A DNA stretch of 14,682 nucleotides from JBCBCP01 sp039178165 (GCA_039178165.1 JBCDFL010000074.1:1-14682), one strand, 5' to 3'. Positions 7,134 to 14,560 are shown, numbered from the stretch's first letter. The notes: a model not told the origin generated them from the sequence alone. Translations and numbers: made by a program.

Positions 7134-8207
7134 ATGAACGCGGAGGTCCTTCAACGCCTCCTGAACGCCGTGCCGCTGCCCAGCGTCGCCATCGATGGCG
7201 CAGAACGGATCTGCGCGGCCAATACCGAAGCGTTGACCCTGCTGGGCCAGGGGATCGTGATGCGCAATTACGTGGCGATGCTGCGCCAGCCCGCGCTGCT
7301 GGACGCGGTGGAGCAGGTGATGCGCGACGCCCGCCCCCGGCAGGCGCGCTACCTCGCCAATGACGGGGCGCAAGACACGACCTACACGGTGCATTGCCGG
7401 CGGGTGGACGGCGTCGGCTGGCGCGAGGCGGGGGTGATCGTTCTGACGTTCGAGGATGTGACCCATCTGACCCAGGCCGAGCAGATGCGCCGCGATTTCG
7501 TGGCCAATGTCAGTCACGAGCTGCGCACGCCGCTCACCTCCGTCATGGGCTTTATCGAAACGCTGCGCGGCCCCGCCCGAAACGATCCCGCGGCGCAGAC
7601 GCGGTTTTTGGATATCATGCAGGGGGAGGCGGAACGGATGAACCGGCTGGTCGGCGATCTTCTCTCCCTCAGCCGCGTTGAGGGGGAGGAGCGCGTGCGC
7701 CCGACGACGCGGATCGCGCTCCGCGATGTGGTTGGTCAGGTCGTCCGCTCCCTCCAGCCGCTTGCGGACGAGGCGGACGTGGCGCTGGAGACGGAATTAG
7801 GCGCCGCACCGGTCGAGATGACGGGTGACGCTGATCAGCTGACGCAGGTCTTCACCAACCTGATCGAGAACGCGATCAAATACGGCGGCAGCGGCGGGCG
7901 CGTCCGGGTGCGCATGTCCACCGCGGCGCGCGAGCCTGCTTTGCGGGCGCCAGGCGCGCGGGTGCAAGTGATCGACGATGGGCCGGGCATCGACCCAATG
8001 CACCTGCCGCGCCTGACCGAACGGTTTTACCGCGCGGACAGCCACCGCAGCCGCGCCTTGGGCGGGACGGGACTGGGCCTGGCCATCGTCAAACACATCA
8101 TCAACCGCCACCGCGGCCGCCTGCGGGTGGAAAGTGAGCTGGGGCAGGGCGCGACGTTCACGGTGATCCTGCCGGTATCGGGTGAGAAGATCGCGGCGCA
8201 GGAGTGA
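7134..8207 (+). CDS. phoR: Phosphate regulon sensor histidine kinase PhoR (soluble form)
   Basis: 357 aa histidine kinase that should phosphorylate, and in phosphate excess dephosphorylate, PhoB. An N-terminal PAS-like domain (about 8-110, ending VIVLTFEDVTHL) is followed by HisKA (about 118-183) with the H-box FVANVSHELRTPL and His128 as phospho-acceptor. The ATP-binding domain (about 225-347) has the N-box NLIENAIKYG (242-251), G1 DDGPGID (281-287), F-box ERFYR (296-300) and G2 GGTGLGLAI (310-318). No membrane segment or N-terminal extension is present, unlike E. coli PhoR. It begins 34 bp after the PLP-enzyme stop with no clear ribosome site, and ends before the Pho box that precedes pstS. 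The assignment as PhoR rests on the fold, the H-box and its place beside pst-phoU-phoB. Confidence 0.92.
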   Translation: MNAEVLQRLLNAVPLPSVAIDGAERICAANTEALTLLGQGIVMRNYVAMLRQPALLDAVEQVMRDARPRQARYLANDGAQDTTYTVHCRRVDGVGWREAGVIVLTFEDVTHLTQAEQMRRDFVANVSHELRTPLTSVMGFIETLRGPARNDPAAQTRFLDIMQGEAERMNRLVGDLLSLSRVEGEERVRPTTRIALRDVVGQVVRSLQPLADEADVALETELGAAPVEMTGDADQLTQVFTNLIENAIKYGGSGGRVRVRMSTAAREPALRAPGARVQVIDDGPGIDPMHLPRLTERFYRADSHRSRALGGTGLGLAIVKHIINRHRGRLRVESELGQGATFTVILPVSGEKIAAQE

Positions 8208-8296
8208 TTCTGTCATGTTCGGCGCCGATATAAGCGGTGGCGCGACGCGCGCTGGAAGATAGTTAACATTTTTCAGCTACTTGGCGCCCAAAGCGT

Positions 8297-8336
8297 CTGT
8301 CATAAAACCGTTACTTCCCTGTCACAAAAGGTCAGC
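8297..8336 (+). promoter_or_regulatory. Pho box (PhoB binding site) of the pst promoter
   Basis: Four 7-base units are spaced exactly 11 bp apart: CTGTCAT (8297-8303), CCGTTAC (8308-8314), CTGTCAC (8319-8325) and GGTCAGC (8330-8336). Three of the 4-bp spacers lie between them; the first and third are AAAA and the middle one is TTCC. This is the direct-repeat design recognised by PhoB dimers (consensus CTGTCAT repeats with A/T-rich spacers). Two units are near perfect; the second and fourth are weaker. It lies 64 bp before the pstS start, and a TATACG at 8347-8352, ten bases downstream, is a fitting -10 element, since the Pho box normally replaces the -35. Confidence 0.92.
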
Positions 8337-8346
8337 GTGCGGCGCC

Positions 8347-8352
8347 TATACG
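8347..8352 (+). promoter_or_regulatory. Probable -10 element of the pstS promoter
   Basis: TATACG sits ten bases after the last Pho-box unit, the expected spacing for a PhoB-activated sigma-70 promoter. It lies between two GGCGCC palindromes (8341-8346 and 8354-8359), so the -10 itself would be in the loop of a possible cruciform or, if the transcript began upstream, of a hairpin. Transcription would start near 8358-8360 and leave a leader of about 40 bases. Confidence 0.45.
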
Positions 8353-8399
8353 CGGCGCCGAGGTCCATCCGGATCGCACCACATTTGACAGGAGACACC

Positions 8400-9440
8400 A
8401 TGTCCTTCACCAAAACCGCCGCCTCCGCGCTTGCCATTGCAGCCGTCTCGGCTACGACCGCCGCCGCACGTGACAACGTGCAGGTCGCTGGGTCCTCCAC
8501 CGTGCTGCCCTATGCGTCCATCGTGGCCGAAGCGTTTGGCGACAACACCGATTTCCCGACACCGGTCGTTGAATCGGGCGGCTCGTCCTCCGGTCTGCGT
8601 CGTTTCTGCGAAGGCGTGGGCGAGAACACGATCGATGTGGCGAACGCCTCCCGCGCGATCCGCGAGAAAGAGGTCAAAGCCTGCGCTGAAAACGGTGTGA
8701 CGGACATCATCGAAGTCCGCATTGGCTATGACGGCATCGTCTTCGCCAGCCAGATCAACGGCCCGGCCTACGACGCGTTCACCCCCTCCGATTGGTTCAA
8801 CGCCCTGGCGCCCAAAGTGATGGTTGACGGCGCGCTGGTCGACAACCCGCACACGCAATGGGCTGACTTCAACAGCGATCTGCCGGCCGAAGACATCCTG
8901 GCCTTCATCCCAGGCACCAAGCACGGCACGCGCGAAGTCTTCGAAGAGAAGGTGATCGCGGCGGGCTGTGAAGCCACCGGCGCCATGGAAGCTATGATCG
9001 CGGGCGGCATGTCCGAAGACGACGCCGAAGACGCCTGCCTCGAGGTCCGCACCGACGGGAAATCCGTCGACATCGATGGCGACTACACTGAAACGCTGGC
9101 CCGCATCGACAGCAACGCGAACGGTCTGGGCGTCTTTGGCCTGTCCTTCTACGAGAACAACACCGACAAGCTGAAAGTGGCGACCATGTCGGGCGTGTCC
9201 CCGTCGACCGAGACCATCGCGTCGGGCGAATACCCCGTCTCCCGCCCGCTGTTCTTCTACGTCAAGAAAGCGCATATCGGCGTGATCCCGGGCCTGAAGG
9301 AATACGCGCAGTTTTTCACCTCGAACGAGATCGCTGGCCCGAACGGCCCGCTGGCGCAGTACGGCCTGGTTTCCGACCCGGAGCTGGCGGACACCCAAAG
9401 CATGATCGCGGACGAAGTGACCATGCAGTCCGGCTCGTAA
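8400..9440 (+). CDS. pstS: Phosphate ABC transporter substrate-binding protein PstS
   Basis: 346 aa periplasmic phosphate-binding protein. A Sec signal peptide is clear: Lys5, a hydrophobic Ala-rich core, and probable cleavage after Ala23 (TAAA/RDN). The mature protein starts NVQVAGSSTVLPYAS, the first phosphate-contacting loop (30-37). SGGSSSGLRRF (59-69), ANASRAI (81-87) and PGTKHGTREVF (171-181) supply the other anion-binding loops typical of the PstS family. There are four cysteines in the mature chain (70, 95, 190, 213), which could form two disulfides. The start at 8400 has AGGAG at 8390-8394. A longer in-frame ATG at 8337 would fall between the Pho box and the -10, so it is rejected. 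It is the first gene of the Pho-box-controlled unit. Confidence 0.97.
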   Translation: MSFTKTAASALAIAAVSATTAAARDNVQVAGSSTVLPYASIVAEAFGDNTDFPTPVVESGGSSSGLRRFCEGVGENTIDVANASRAIREKEVKACAENGVTDIIEVRIGYDGIVFASQINGPAYDAFTPSDWFNALAPKVMVDGALVDNPHTQWADFNSDLPAEDILAFIPGTKHGTREVFEEKVIAAGCEATGAMEAMIAGGMSEDDAEDACLEVRTDGKSVDIDGDYTETLARIDSNANGLGVFGLSFYENNTDKLKVATMSGVSPSTETIASGEYPVSRPLFFYVKKAHIGVIPGLKEYAQFFTSNEIAGPNGPLAQYGLVSDPELADTQSMIADEVTMQSGS

Positions 9441-9463
9441 GCCGCGCCTGAGGCATTGCCAAA

Positions 9464-9536
9464 CCGCTGCGCGGCCTTTACGCGCTGCGGACCTTGCGGG
9501 GCAGGGGGTAGCACGCCCCCTCCCGCTGACGTTTTT
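9464..9536 (+). terminator. Two hairpins between pstS and pstC (possible attenuator / 3'-end stabiliser)
   Basis: The 110-bp pstS-pstC gap holds two inverted repeats. The first pairs 9464-9473 with 9481-9490: a 10-bp stem with one T-T mismatch and a 7-base loop. The second pairs GCGGG (9496-9500) and AGGGGG (9503-9508) with CCCCCT (9516-9521) and CCCGC (9522-9526): 11 bp with a 2-base bulge. It is followed by TGACGTTTTT, five Ts beginning six bases after the stem. The T-run is a little far for a strong terminator, so partial termination or protection of the pstS 3' end is the better reading. Such elements would give far more PstS than permease, which the system needs. Confidence 0.6.
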
Positions 9537-9550
9537 CCGCGGAGTGCGCG

Positions 9551-11029
9551 ATGTCCGTTCTTTGGCTCCTGACCATCCTTCTGGCGCTTGCAGTGGCCGC
9601 TTTTGTGGCCGCGCGAGGCCGGGCGCTCGCCTCCGCCGGCGGGGATGCCAGCCAGCTGCACTCGCTCCCCAATTACTACGGCTGGAACGCGGCGCTCTTC
9701 GTGATGGTGCCGGCCTTTCTGACGCTGGTCGTCTGGCTGATCGCGCAGCCGCTGATCGTGGGCCAGCGCGTCCAGGCCGATATCGACCCCGGCGCCGTCG
9801 CTGCCGGCTCCTCCATGAGCCTCTTTATGTCCGATGTGCGCCGCGTGGCCGACGGGCTGGATACCGCCGTTGAGGCCGGCGTGATGAGCGCCGCGGATGC
9901 CGCCGCGCAATCCGACGTCGAGGGGCTGCGCGCCACGCTGGGTGATGTGGGCGTCGCCCTGGGATCGGATGTGAGTGCCGAGACGTTGCGCGCCGCGCAG
10001 GCCTATCGCCAGATGTCGCGCACCGGCAACGTATTGCAATCGGGTCTCGTCATCTTGCTGGCGCTTGCCGGCATGGCCTACGCGGTGATGCGCACCAGTG
10101 CGGACTTCCGCGCTCGCAACGTGGTGGAGCGTGTGATCCTGTGGCTGCTGATCGGCGCCGCCTCTATCGCGATCCTGACGACCATCGGCATCGTGCTCTC
10201 GCTCGTCTTCAACACGGTGACCTTCTTCGGCATGTATCCGGCCAGCGAGTTCTTCTTCGGGACCGAATGGGCGCCGTCCTTCACGGGCCGCGGCGGCGCG
10301 TCGGAGCTGGGCGTCGTGCCGCTGATCTGGGGCACGCTCTATATCTCCATTGTGGCGCTGATCGTTGCCGTGCCCATTGGTCTGCTCGCTGCGATCTACC
10401 TGGCCGAATATGCCAGCCCCGCGGTCCGCAGCTTTGCCAAGCCGTGCCTAGAGGTGCTGGCTGGCATCCCGACCATCGTCTACGGCCTTTTCGCGCTGCT
10501 GACCATCGGGCCGTTCCTGGTCGACGTCTTCGGCCGGGACGGCGCGCTGGGCCTCGGCTGGATGAGTGGCGGGACCGCGGTGATGACCGCGGGCCTGGTG
10601 ATGGGCATCATGCTGATCCCATTCGTCAGCTCGCTCAGCGATGACATCATCAACGCGGTGCCGCAGGCGTTGCGCGACGGCTCCTACGGGCTGGGCGCGA
10701 CGCAGTCAGAGACGATTAAACAAGTGATCCTGCCCGCCGCGCTGCCCGGCATCGTCGGCGCGATCCTACTGGCCGCCAGCCGCGCCATCGGCGAGACGAT
10801 GATCGTCGTGCTGGGGGCAGGGGCCGCGGCGCGCCTGTCCCTCAACCCGTTCGAGGCGATGACGACCGTGACCGCCAAGATCGTCAGCCAGCTGACCGGC
10901 GACAGCGATTTCGCCTCGCCGGAGGCGCTGGTGGCCTTCGCCCTGGGTATGACCCTCTTCGTCATCACGCTCGGGCTAAACGTCCTGGCCCTCTATATCG
11001 TGCGCAAGTACCGGGAGCAGTACGAATGA
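9551..11029 (+). CDS. pstC: Phosphate ABC transporter permease PstC (extended)
   Basis: 492 aa inner-membrane channel subunit, compared with about 320 in E. coli. Residues about 190-492 are the usual permease core, with predicted membrane helices near 193-220, 254-287, 303-326, 342-362, 400-425 and 460-485. The cytoplasmic coupling (EAA-like) loop ALRDGSYGLGATQSETIKQV runs from 373. The first 190 residues are additional: helices at 2-22 and 46-68, an Ala/Asp-rich soluble stretch (69-158) and a third helix (161-182). This matches the extra N-terminal domain known in alphaproteobacterial PstC (DUF3708-like, from memory). The start at 9551 has GGAG at 9541-9544. Its stop overlaps the pstA start as ATGA. 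Confidence 0.95.
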   Translation: MSVLWLLTILLALAVAAFVAARGRALASAGGDASQLHSLPNYYGWNAALFVMVPAFLTLVVWLIAQPLIVGQRVQADIDPGAVAAGSSMSLFMSDVRRVADGLDTAVEAGVMSAADAAAQSDVEGLRATLGDVGVALGSDVSAETLRAAQAYRQMSRTGNVLQSGLVILLALAGMAYAVMRTSADFRARNVVERVILWLLIGAASIAILTTIGIVLSLVFNTVTFFGMYPASEFFFGTEWAPSFTGRGGASELGVVPLIWGTLYISIVALIVAVPIGLLAAIYLAEYASPAVRSFAKPCLEVLAGIPTIVYGLFALLTIGPFLVDVFGRDGALGLGWMSGGTAVMTAGLVMGIMLIPFVSSLSDDIINAVPQALRDGSYGLGATQSETIKQVILPAALPGIVGAILLAASRAIGETMIVVLGAGAAARLSLNPFEAMTTVTAKIVSQLTGDSDFASPEALVAFALGMTLFVITLGLNVLALYIVRKYREQYE

Positions 11030-12351
11030 CCGACACCGCCGCCAGCCCCGCCTCCCGCCCGCGCCACGCGCTGACCGCCGCCGACGCGCGGACCCGCAAG
11101 CGCAACGCCGCAGAGATCCGCTTCAAATACCTTGGCCTCGGCGCGATCCTGATCGGCCTTGCGTTCCTGGTGATCCTGGTCGTCTCCATCATCCGCGCCG
11201 GCACGCCCGCCTTCACCCGCACGGTGGTCGAGGTCGACTACGTCCTGACCCAAGCGCAGTTCGAGGAAGCGGAAAGCGCCGTCCTCAAGACAGGTATCTA
11301 CACGCGCTTCTTCTCCGAATTCGTGGCGCAGCAGGCGCAGGATCAGGGCATAGAGGCAGAGATCACCGCCGCCAGTCTCGAACGGATCATGGGCAAGGTG
11401 GGCAGCGACATCCGCAGCTATTACCGCGAGAACCCGGACGACATCGGCACGCCGGTGACCTTCCAGCTGACCGCCGCCAGCCGCGTCGACGGCTATATCA
11501 ACGGATCCATCACGCGGGATGGGTTCGTGTCCTCCCGCTTTTTGGAGACCGAGGATCTGGACGTGATCGACGCCCTGCAAGCGGCCGGGATCATCACGTC
11601 CGGCATCGACACAACGTTCTTTTTCGGTGCCGACAGCGGCGTCGACAACCCAGGCGGGGCAGGGATCGGCGTGTCGGTGGTGGGCAGTTTCTTCATGATG
11701 CTGGTCGTGCTGGTCCTGTCGCTGCCGATTTCCGTGGCGGCGTCGATCTACCTTGAGGAGTTCGCGCCGAAAAACCGCTGGACCGACTTGATCGAGGTGA
11801 ACATCTCAAACCTCGCGGCTGTCCCTTCCATCGTGTTCGGTATCTTGGGCCTCGCCGTCTTCATCCAGTTCATGCACCTGCCGCAATCAGCGCCCCTGGT
11901 CGGCGGACTTGTTCTAACACTCATGACGCTGCCGACGATCATCATCGCGACGCGCGCCTCGCTGAAGGCCGTGCCGCCGTCGATCCGCGACGCGGCTTTG
12001 GGGGTAGGGGCCTCTAAGATGCAGACGGTGTTTCACCACGTCCTGCCGCTCGCCGCGCCTGGCATCCTGACCGGCACGATCATCGGCCTCGCCCAAGCGC
12101 TGGGGGAAACCGCGCCACTGCTGCTGATCGGCATGGTCGGTTTCGTCGCGCGCGATTACCCCGGGACCTTTGCGGGCGGCTTCACCGAAGCCAACTCCGC
12201 CATGCCCGCGCAGATCTACACCTGGGCCAGCCGCGCCGATCCGGGCTTTTACGAGAAAGCCTGGGGCGGGATCATCATCCTGCTGATTTTCCTGCTGAGC
12301 ATGAACATCCTGGCGATCATTCTGCGCCGCCGCTTCGAACGCCGCTGGTAA
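11026..12351 (+). CDS. pstA: Phosphate ABC transporter permease PstA (extended)
   Basis: 441 aa inner-membrane channel subunit, compared with about 296 in E. coli. A basic N-terminus (RKRNAAEIRFK) precedes the first helix at 35-57. Residues 58 to about 212 form a soluble, probably periplasmic insert rich in Asp, Glu and Thr, which looks like the DUF3333 region of alphaproteobacterial PstA. The permease core follows, with helices near 213-242, 260-281, 290-308, 346-375 and 412-435. The coupling loop SIRDAALGVGASKMQTVFHH starts at 319 and LAQALGETAPLLLIGM (355-370) is well conserved. It partners PstC in the membrane. The start overlaps the pstC stop (ATGA), and the stop codon itself forms part of the ribosome site of pstB. 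Confidence 0.95.
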   Translation: MTDTAASPASRPRHALTAADARTRKRNAAEIRFKYLGLGAILIGLAFLVILVVSIIRAGTPAFTRTVVEVDYVLTQAQFEEAESAVLKTGIYTRFFSEFVAQQAQDQGIEAEITAASLERIMGKVGSDIRSYYRENPDDIGTPVTFQLTAASRVDGYINGSITRDGFVSSRFLETEDLDVIDALQAAGIITSGIDTTFFFGADSGVDNPGGAGIGVSVVGSFFMMLVVLVLSLPISVAASIYLEEFAPKNRWTDLIEVNISNLAAVPSIVFGILGLAVFIQFMHLPQSAPLVGGLVLTLMTLPTIIIATRASLKAVPPSIRDAALGVGASKMQTVFHHVLPLAAPGILTGTIIGLAQALGETAPLLLIGMVGFVARDYPGTFAGGFTEANSAMPAQIYTWASRADPGFYEKAWGGIIILLIFLLSMNILAIILRRRFERRW

Positions 12352-12363
12352 GGGGATACATCT

Positions 12364-13161
12364 ATGAACGATATGAGAATCGTGGAGCGGGACGTGAACG
12401 ACACCGATATTAAAATCTCCGCCAAGGGGGTGCAGGTCTACTACGGCGACACCCACGCCATCCGCGACGTGGACGTCGACATCCAGGACAAGATGGTCAC
12501 CGCCTTCATCGGCCCCTCGGGCTGCGGCAAGTCGACCTTCCTGCGCTGCATCAACCGGATGAACGACACCATCGATATCTGCCGGGTCGAAGGGGATATC
12601 CGCATCGACCGCCAGGACATCTACGACAAGCGGGTCGATCCGGTGCAGCTGCGCGCCAAAGTCGGGATGGTGTTCCAGAAACCCAACCCGTTCCCGAAAT
12701 CGATCTACGACAACGTGGCCTACGGGCCGAAAATCCACGGCCTGGCCAAGAACAAGGCCGACCTGGACGCGATCGTCGAGCGCGCCCTGCGCCGCGGCGC
12801 CATCTGGGACGAGGTGAAGGACCGCTTGCACGCGCCCGGCACGGGCCTGTCGGGCGGCCAGCAGCAGCGTCTGTGCATCGCGCGGGCCGTGGCAACCGAG
12901 CCCGAGGTTCTTCTGATGGACGAGCCGTGCAGCGCGCTCGACCCCATCGCCACCGCCCAGGTTGAAGAGCTGATTGACGAGCTGCGCCAGAACTACTCGG
13001 TCGTGATCGTCACACACTCCATGCAGCAGGCCGCACGGGTCAGTCAGCGCACCGCGTTCTTCCATCTCGGCCATCTGGTCGAATACGGCGAGACCGGCCA
13101 GATCTTCACCAACCCGCAGGACCCGCGGACCGAAAGCTACATCACAGGACGGATCGGCTAA
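12364..13161 (+). CDS. pstB: Phosphate ABC transporter ATP-binding protein PstB
   Basis: 265 aa cytoplasmic ATPase that powers phosphate import through PstC and PstA. Walker A is GPSGCGKST (50-58, Lys56), the Q-loop Gln105 lies in MVFQKPNPFP, the ABC signature is LSGGQQQR (162-169), Walker B is VLLMDE (182-187, Glu187) and the switch histidine is His218 (IVTHSM). NPFPKSIYDNVAYG (108-121) and the IWDEVKDRL stretch (147-155) are characteristic of PstB and not of other ABC ATPases. AAGGGG at 12350-12355 provides the ribosome site, eight bases before the start. It ends in TAATG shared with phoU. Confidence 0.98.
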   Translation: MNDMRIVERDVNDTDIKISAKGVQVYYGDTHAIRDVDVDIQDKMVTAFIGPSGCGKSTFLRCINRMNDTIDICRVEGDIRIDRQDIYDKRVDPVQLRAKVGMVFQKPNPFPKSIYDNVAYGPKIHGLAKNKADLDAIVERALRRGAIWDEVKDRLHAPGTGLSGGQQQRLCIARAVATEPEVLLMDEPCSALDPIATAQVEELIDELRQNYSVVIVTHSMQQAARVSQRTAFFHLGHLVEYGETGQIFTNPQDPRTESYITGRIG

Positions 13162-13868
13162 TGGCTGCCTCGGACCAACACATCGCCTCGGCCTTCGACC
13201 GCGATCTCGAGGCCATACAGGCCCAGATCATGAAGATGGGCGGCCTCGTCGAAAACGCGATTCTGGAAAGCGCCGCGAGCCTCGAGGCGCGCGACGAGGA
13301 GCGGGCGGAGACGGTACGCCGCGGTGACAAGGCCATCGACGCGCTGGAAGAGCTGATCAACGAAGAGGCCGCGCGGGTCATCGCTCTGCGTGCGCCCACG
13401 GCCATCGACCTGCGGCTGATCCTTTCTGTCATCAAGATCTCCGCCAATCTCGAACGGATCGGCGACTACGCCAAGAACATGGCCAAGCGCACCGGCGTTC
13501 TGGCCACGATGGCGCCGGTCAACGACAGCGCCGCCGCGCTGCGCCGCATGGCGCGCGAGGTGCAGCGGATGCTGAAGGACGCGCTCGACGCCTATATCCA
13601 GCGCGATGCGGACCTGGCGCGGGACGTCATCGCGCGCGACAGCGAAGTGGATCAGATGTACAACGCGCTCTTCCGCGAATTCCTGACCTTCATGATGGAG
13701 GATCCGAGAAATATCACCGCGTGCATGCACCTGCATTTCATCGCCAAGAATAACGAGCGCATGGGCGATCACGTGACCTCCATCGCCGAGCAGGTCGTCT
13801 ACCTCGTCACGGGGGAGACGCCGGACGAGCAGCGGGAGAAGGCCGACATCACGTCGGTCACGCCCTAG
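13161..13868 (+). CDS. phoU: Phosphate signalling protein PhoU
   Basis: 235 aa cytoplasmic helical protein that links the Pst transporter to PhoR and holds the Pho response off when phosphate is plentiful. Two tandem three-helix bundles are visible, each with the conserved metal-binding motif: LERIGDYAKN (97-106) and NNERMGDH (197-204). The first bundle also has the usual IMKMGGLVENAI (23-34) and DKAIDALEELINEEA (56-70). Length is standard. The start shares one base with the pstB stop (TAATG), and phoB begins two bases after the stop, so all three are probably translated together. Confidence 0.97.
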   Translation: MAASDQHIASAFDRDLEAIQAQIMKMGGLVENAILESAASLEARDEERAETVRRGDKAIDALEELINEEAARVIALRAPTAIDLRLILSVIKISANLERIGDYAKNMAKRTGVLATMAPVNDSAAALRRMAREVQRMLKDALDAYIQRDADLARDVIARDSEVDQMYNALFREFLTFMMEDPRNITACMHLHFIAKNNERMGDHVTSIAEQVVYLVTGETPDEQREKADITSVTP

Positions 13869-13870
13869 TC

Positions 13871-14560
13871 ATGGCCGCAGATCAGCCCTGTGTTCTGGTG
13901 GTCGAGGACGAACCCGCGCAGAGGGAGGTCCTGGCCTATAACCTGGAGGCCGAGGGCTTCGCCGTGTCCCGCGCCGCCGATGGCGAGGAAGCGCTGATGC
14001 TGGTCGGGGAGGAGATGCCGGATGTCATCGTCCTCGACTGGATGATGCCGAACCTCAGCGGGATCGAAGTGTGCCGCCGCCTCAAGATCAAGCCGGAAAC
14101 GCGCGCCATCCCTGTCATCATGCTGTCGGCCCGGTCCGAAGAGGTCGACAAAGTGCGCGGGCTCGAAACCGGGGCCGATGACTACGTCGTCAAACCGTAT
14201 TCGGTGATCGAGCTGATGGCCCGCGTCCGCACGCAGCTGCGCCGGGTTCGTCCCGCTGCGGTCGGTCAACAGCTGCATTTTGACGACATCACGCTCGATG
14301 CCGAAAGTCACAAGGTGACGCGCGGCGTGGACGAGCTGCGGCTCGGCCCGACGGAGTTTCGTCTGCTGAGCACCTTCATGGAAAAGCCCGGCCGCGTCTG
14401 GAGCCGGGAACAGCTGCTCGACCGCGTGTGGGGCCGGGACATCTATGTCGATACGCGCACCGTGGATGTCCACATCGGCCGTCTGCGCAAGGCGCTGACC
14501 CATTATGGCGGAAGCGATCCGGTTCGCACCGTGCGCGGCGCTGGTTACGCTCTGGGGTAG
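13871..14560 (+). CDS. phoB: Phosphate regulon response regulator PhoB
   Basis: 229 aa OmpR/PhoB-class response regulator, the same length as E. coli PhoB. The receiver domain (about 7-122) has the acidic pair Glu12/Asp13, phospho-acceptor Asp56 in VIVLDWMMPN, Ser86 and Lys108 in VKPYS. The C-terminal winged-helix domain (about 134-228) shows LGPTEFRLLSTFM (158-170), the recognition-helix segment TRTVDVHIGRLRKAL (195-209) and the closing VRTVRGAGYAL. It should bind the Pho box at 8297-8336 once phosphorylated by PhoR, and so raise its own transcription as the last gene of the unit. There is no clear ribosome site; two bases separate it from phoU, so translational coupling is likely. Confidence 0.97.
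   Translation: MAADQPCVLVVEDEPAQREVLAYNLEAEGFAVSRAADGEEALMLVGEEMPDVIVLDWMMPNLSGIEVCRRLKIKPETRAIPVIMLSARSEEVDKVRGLETGADDYVVKPYSVIELMARVRTQLRRVRPAAVGQQLHFDDITLDAESHKVTRGVDELRLGPTEFRLLSTFMEKPGRVWSREQLLDRVWGRDIYVDTRTVDVHIGRLRKALTHYGGSDPVRTVRGAGYALG

Noticed and set aside
8341..8359. GGCGCC-TATACGC-GGCGCC as a terminator or riboswitch
   Set aside because: It has no T-run and lies at the promoter itself, mostly upstream of the expected transcription start. GGCGCC is a self-complementary hexamer common in GC-rich DNA and recurs several times in this gap.
8337..8399. Longer N-terminus for PstS from the ATG at 8337
   Set aside because: It would place the start directly after the Pho box and over the -10, and would bury the clear signal peptide; the ATG at 8400 has AGGAG.
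8346..9398. 350-aa open frame on the minus strand opposite pstS
   Set aside because: It mirrors the codons of pstS, shows no recognisable motif, and would start and end inside the pst promoter and gene.
11914..13074. 386-aa open frame on the minus strand across pstA and pstB
   Set aside because: It is antisense to two certain genes. It is rich in His, Asp, Arg and Val with no domain pattern, a normal by-product of high GC and third-position bias.
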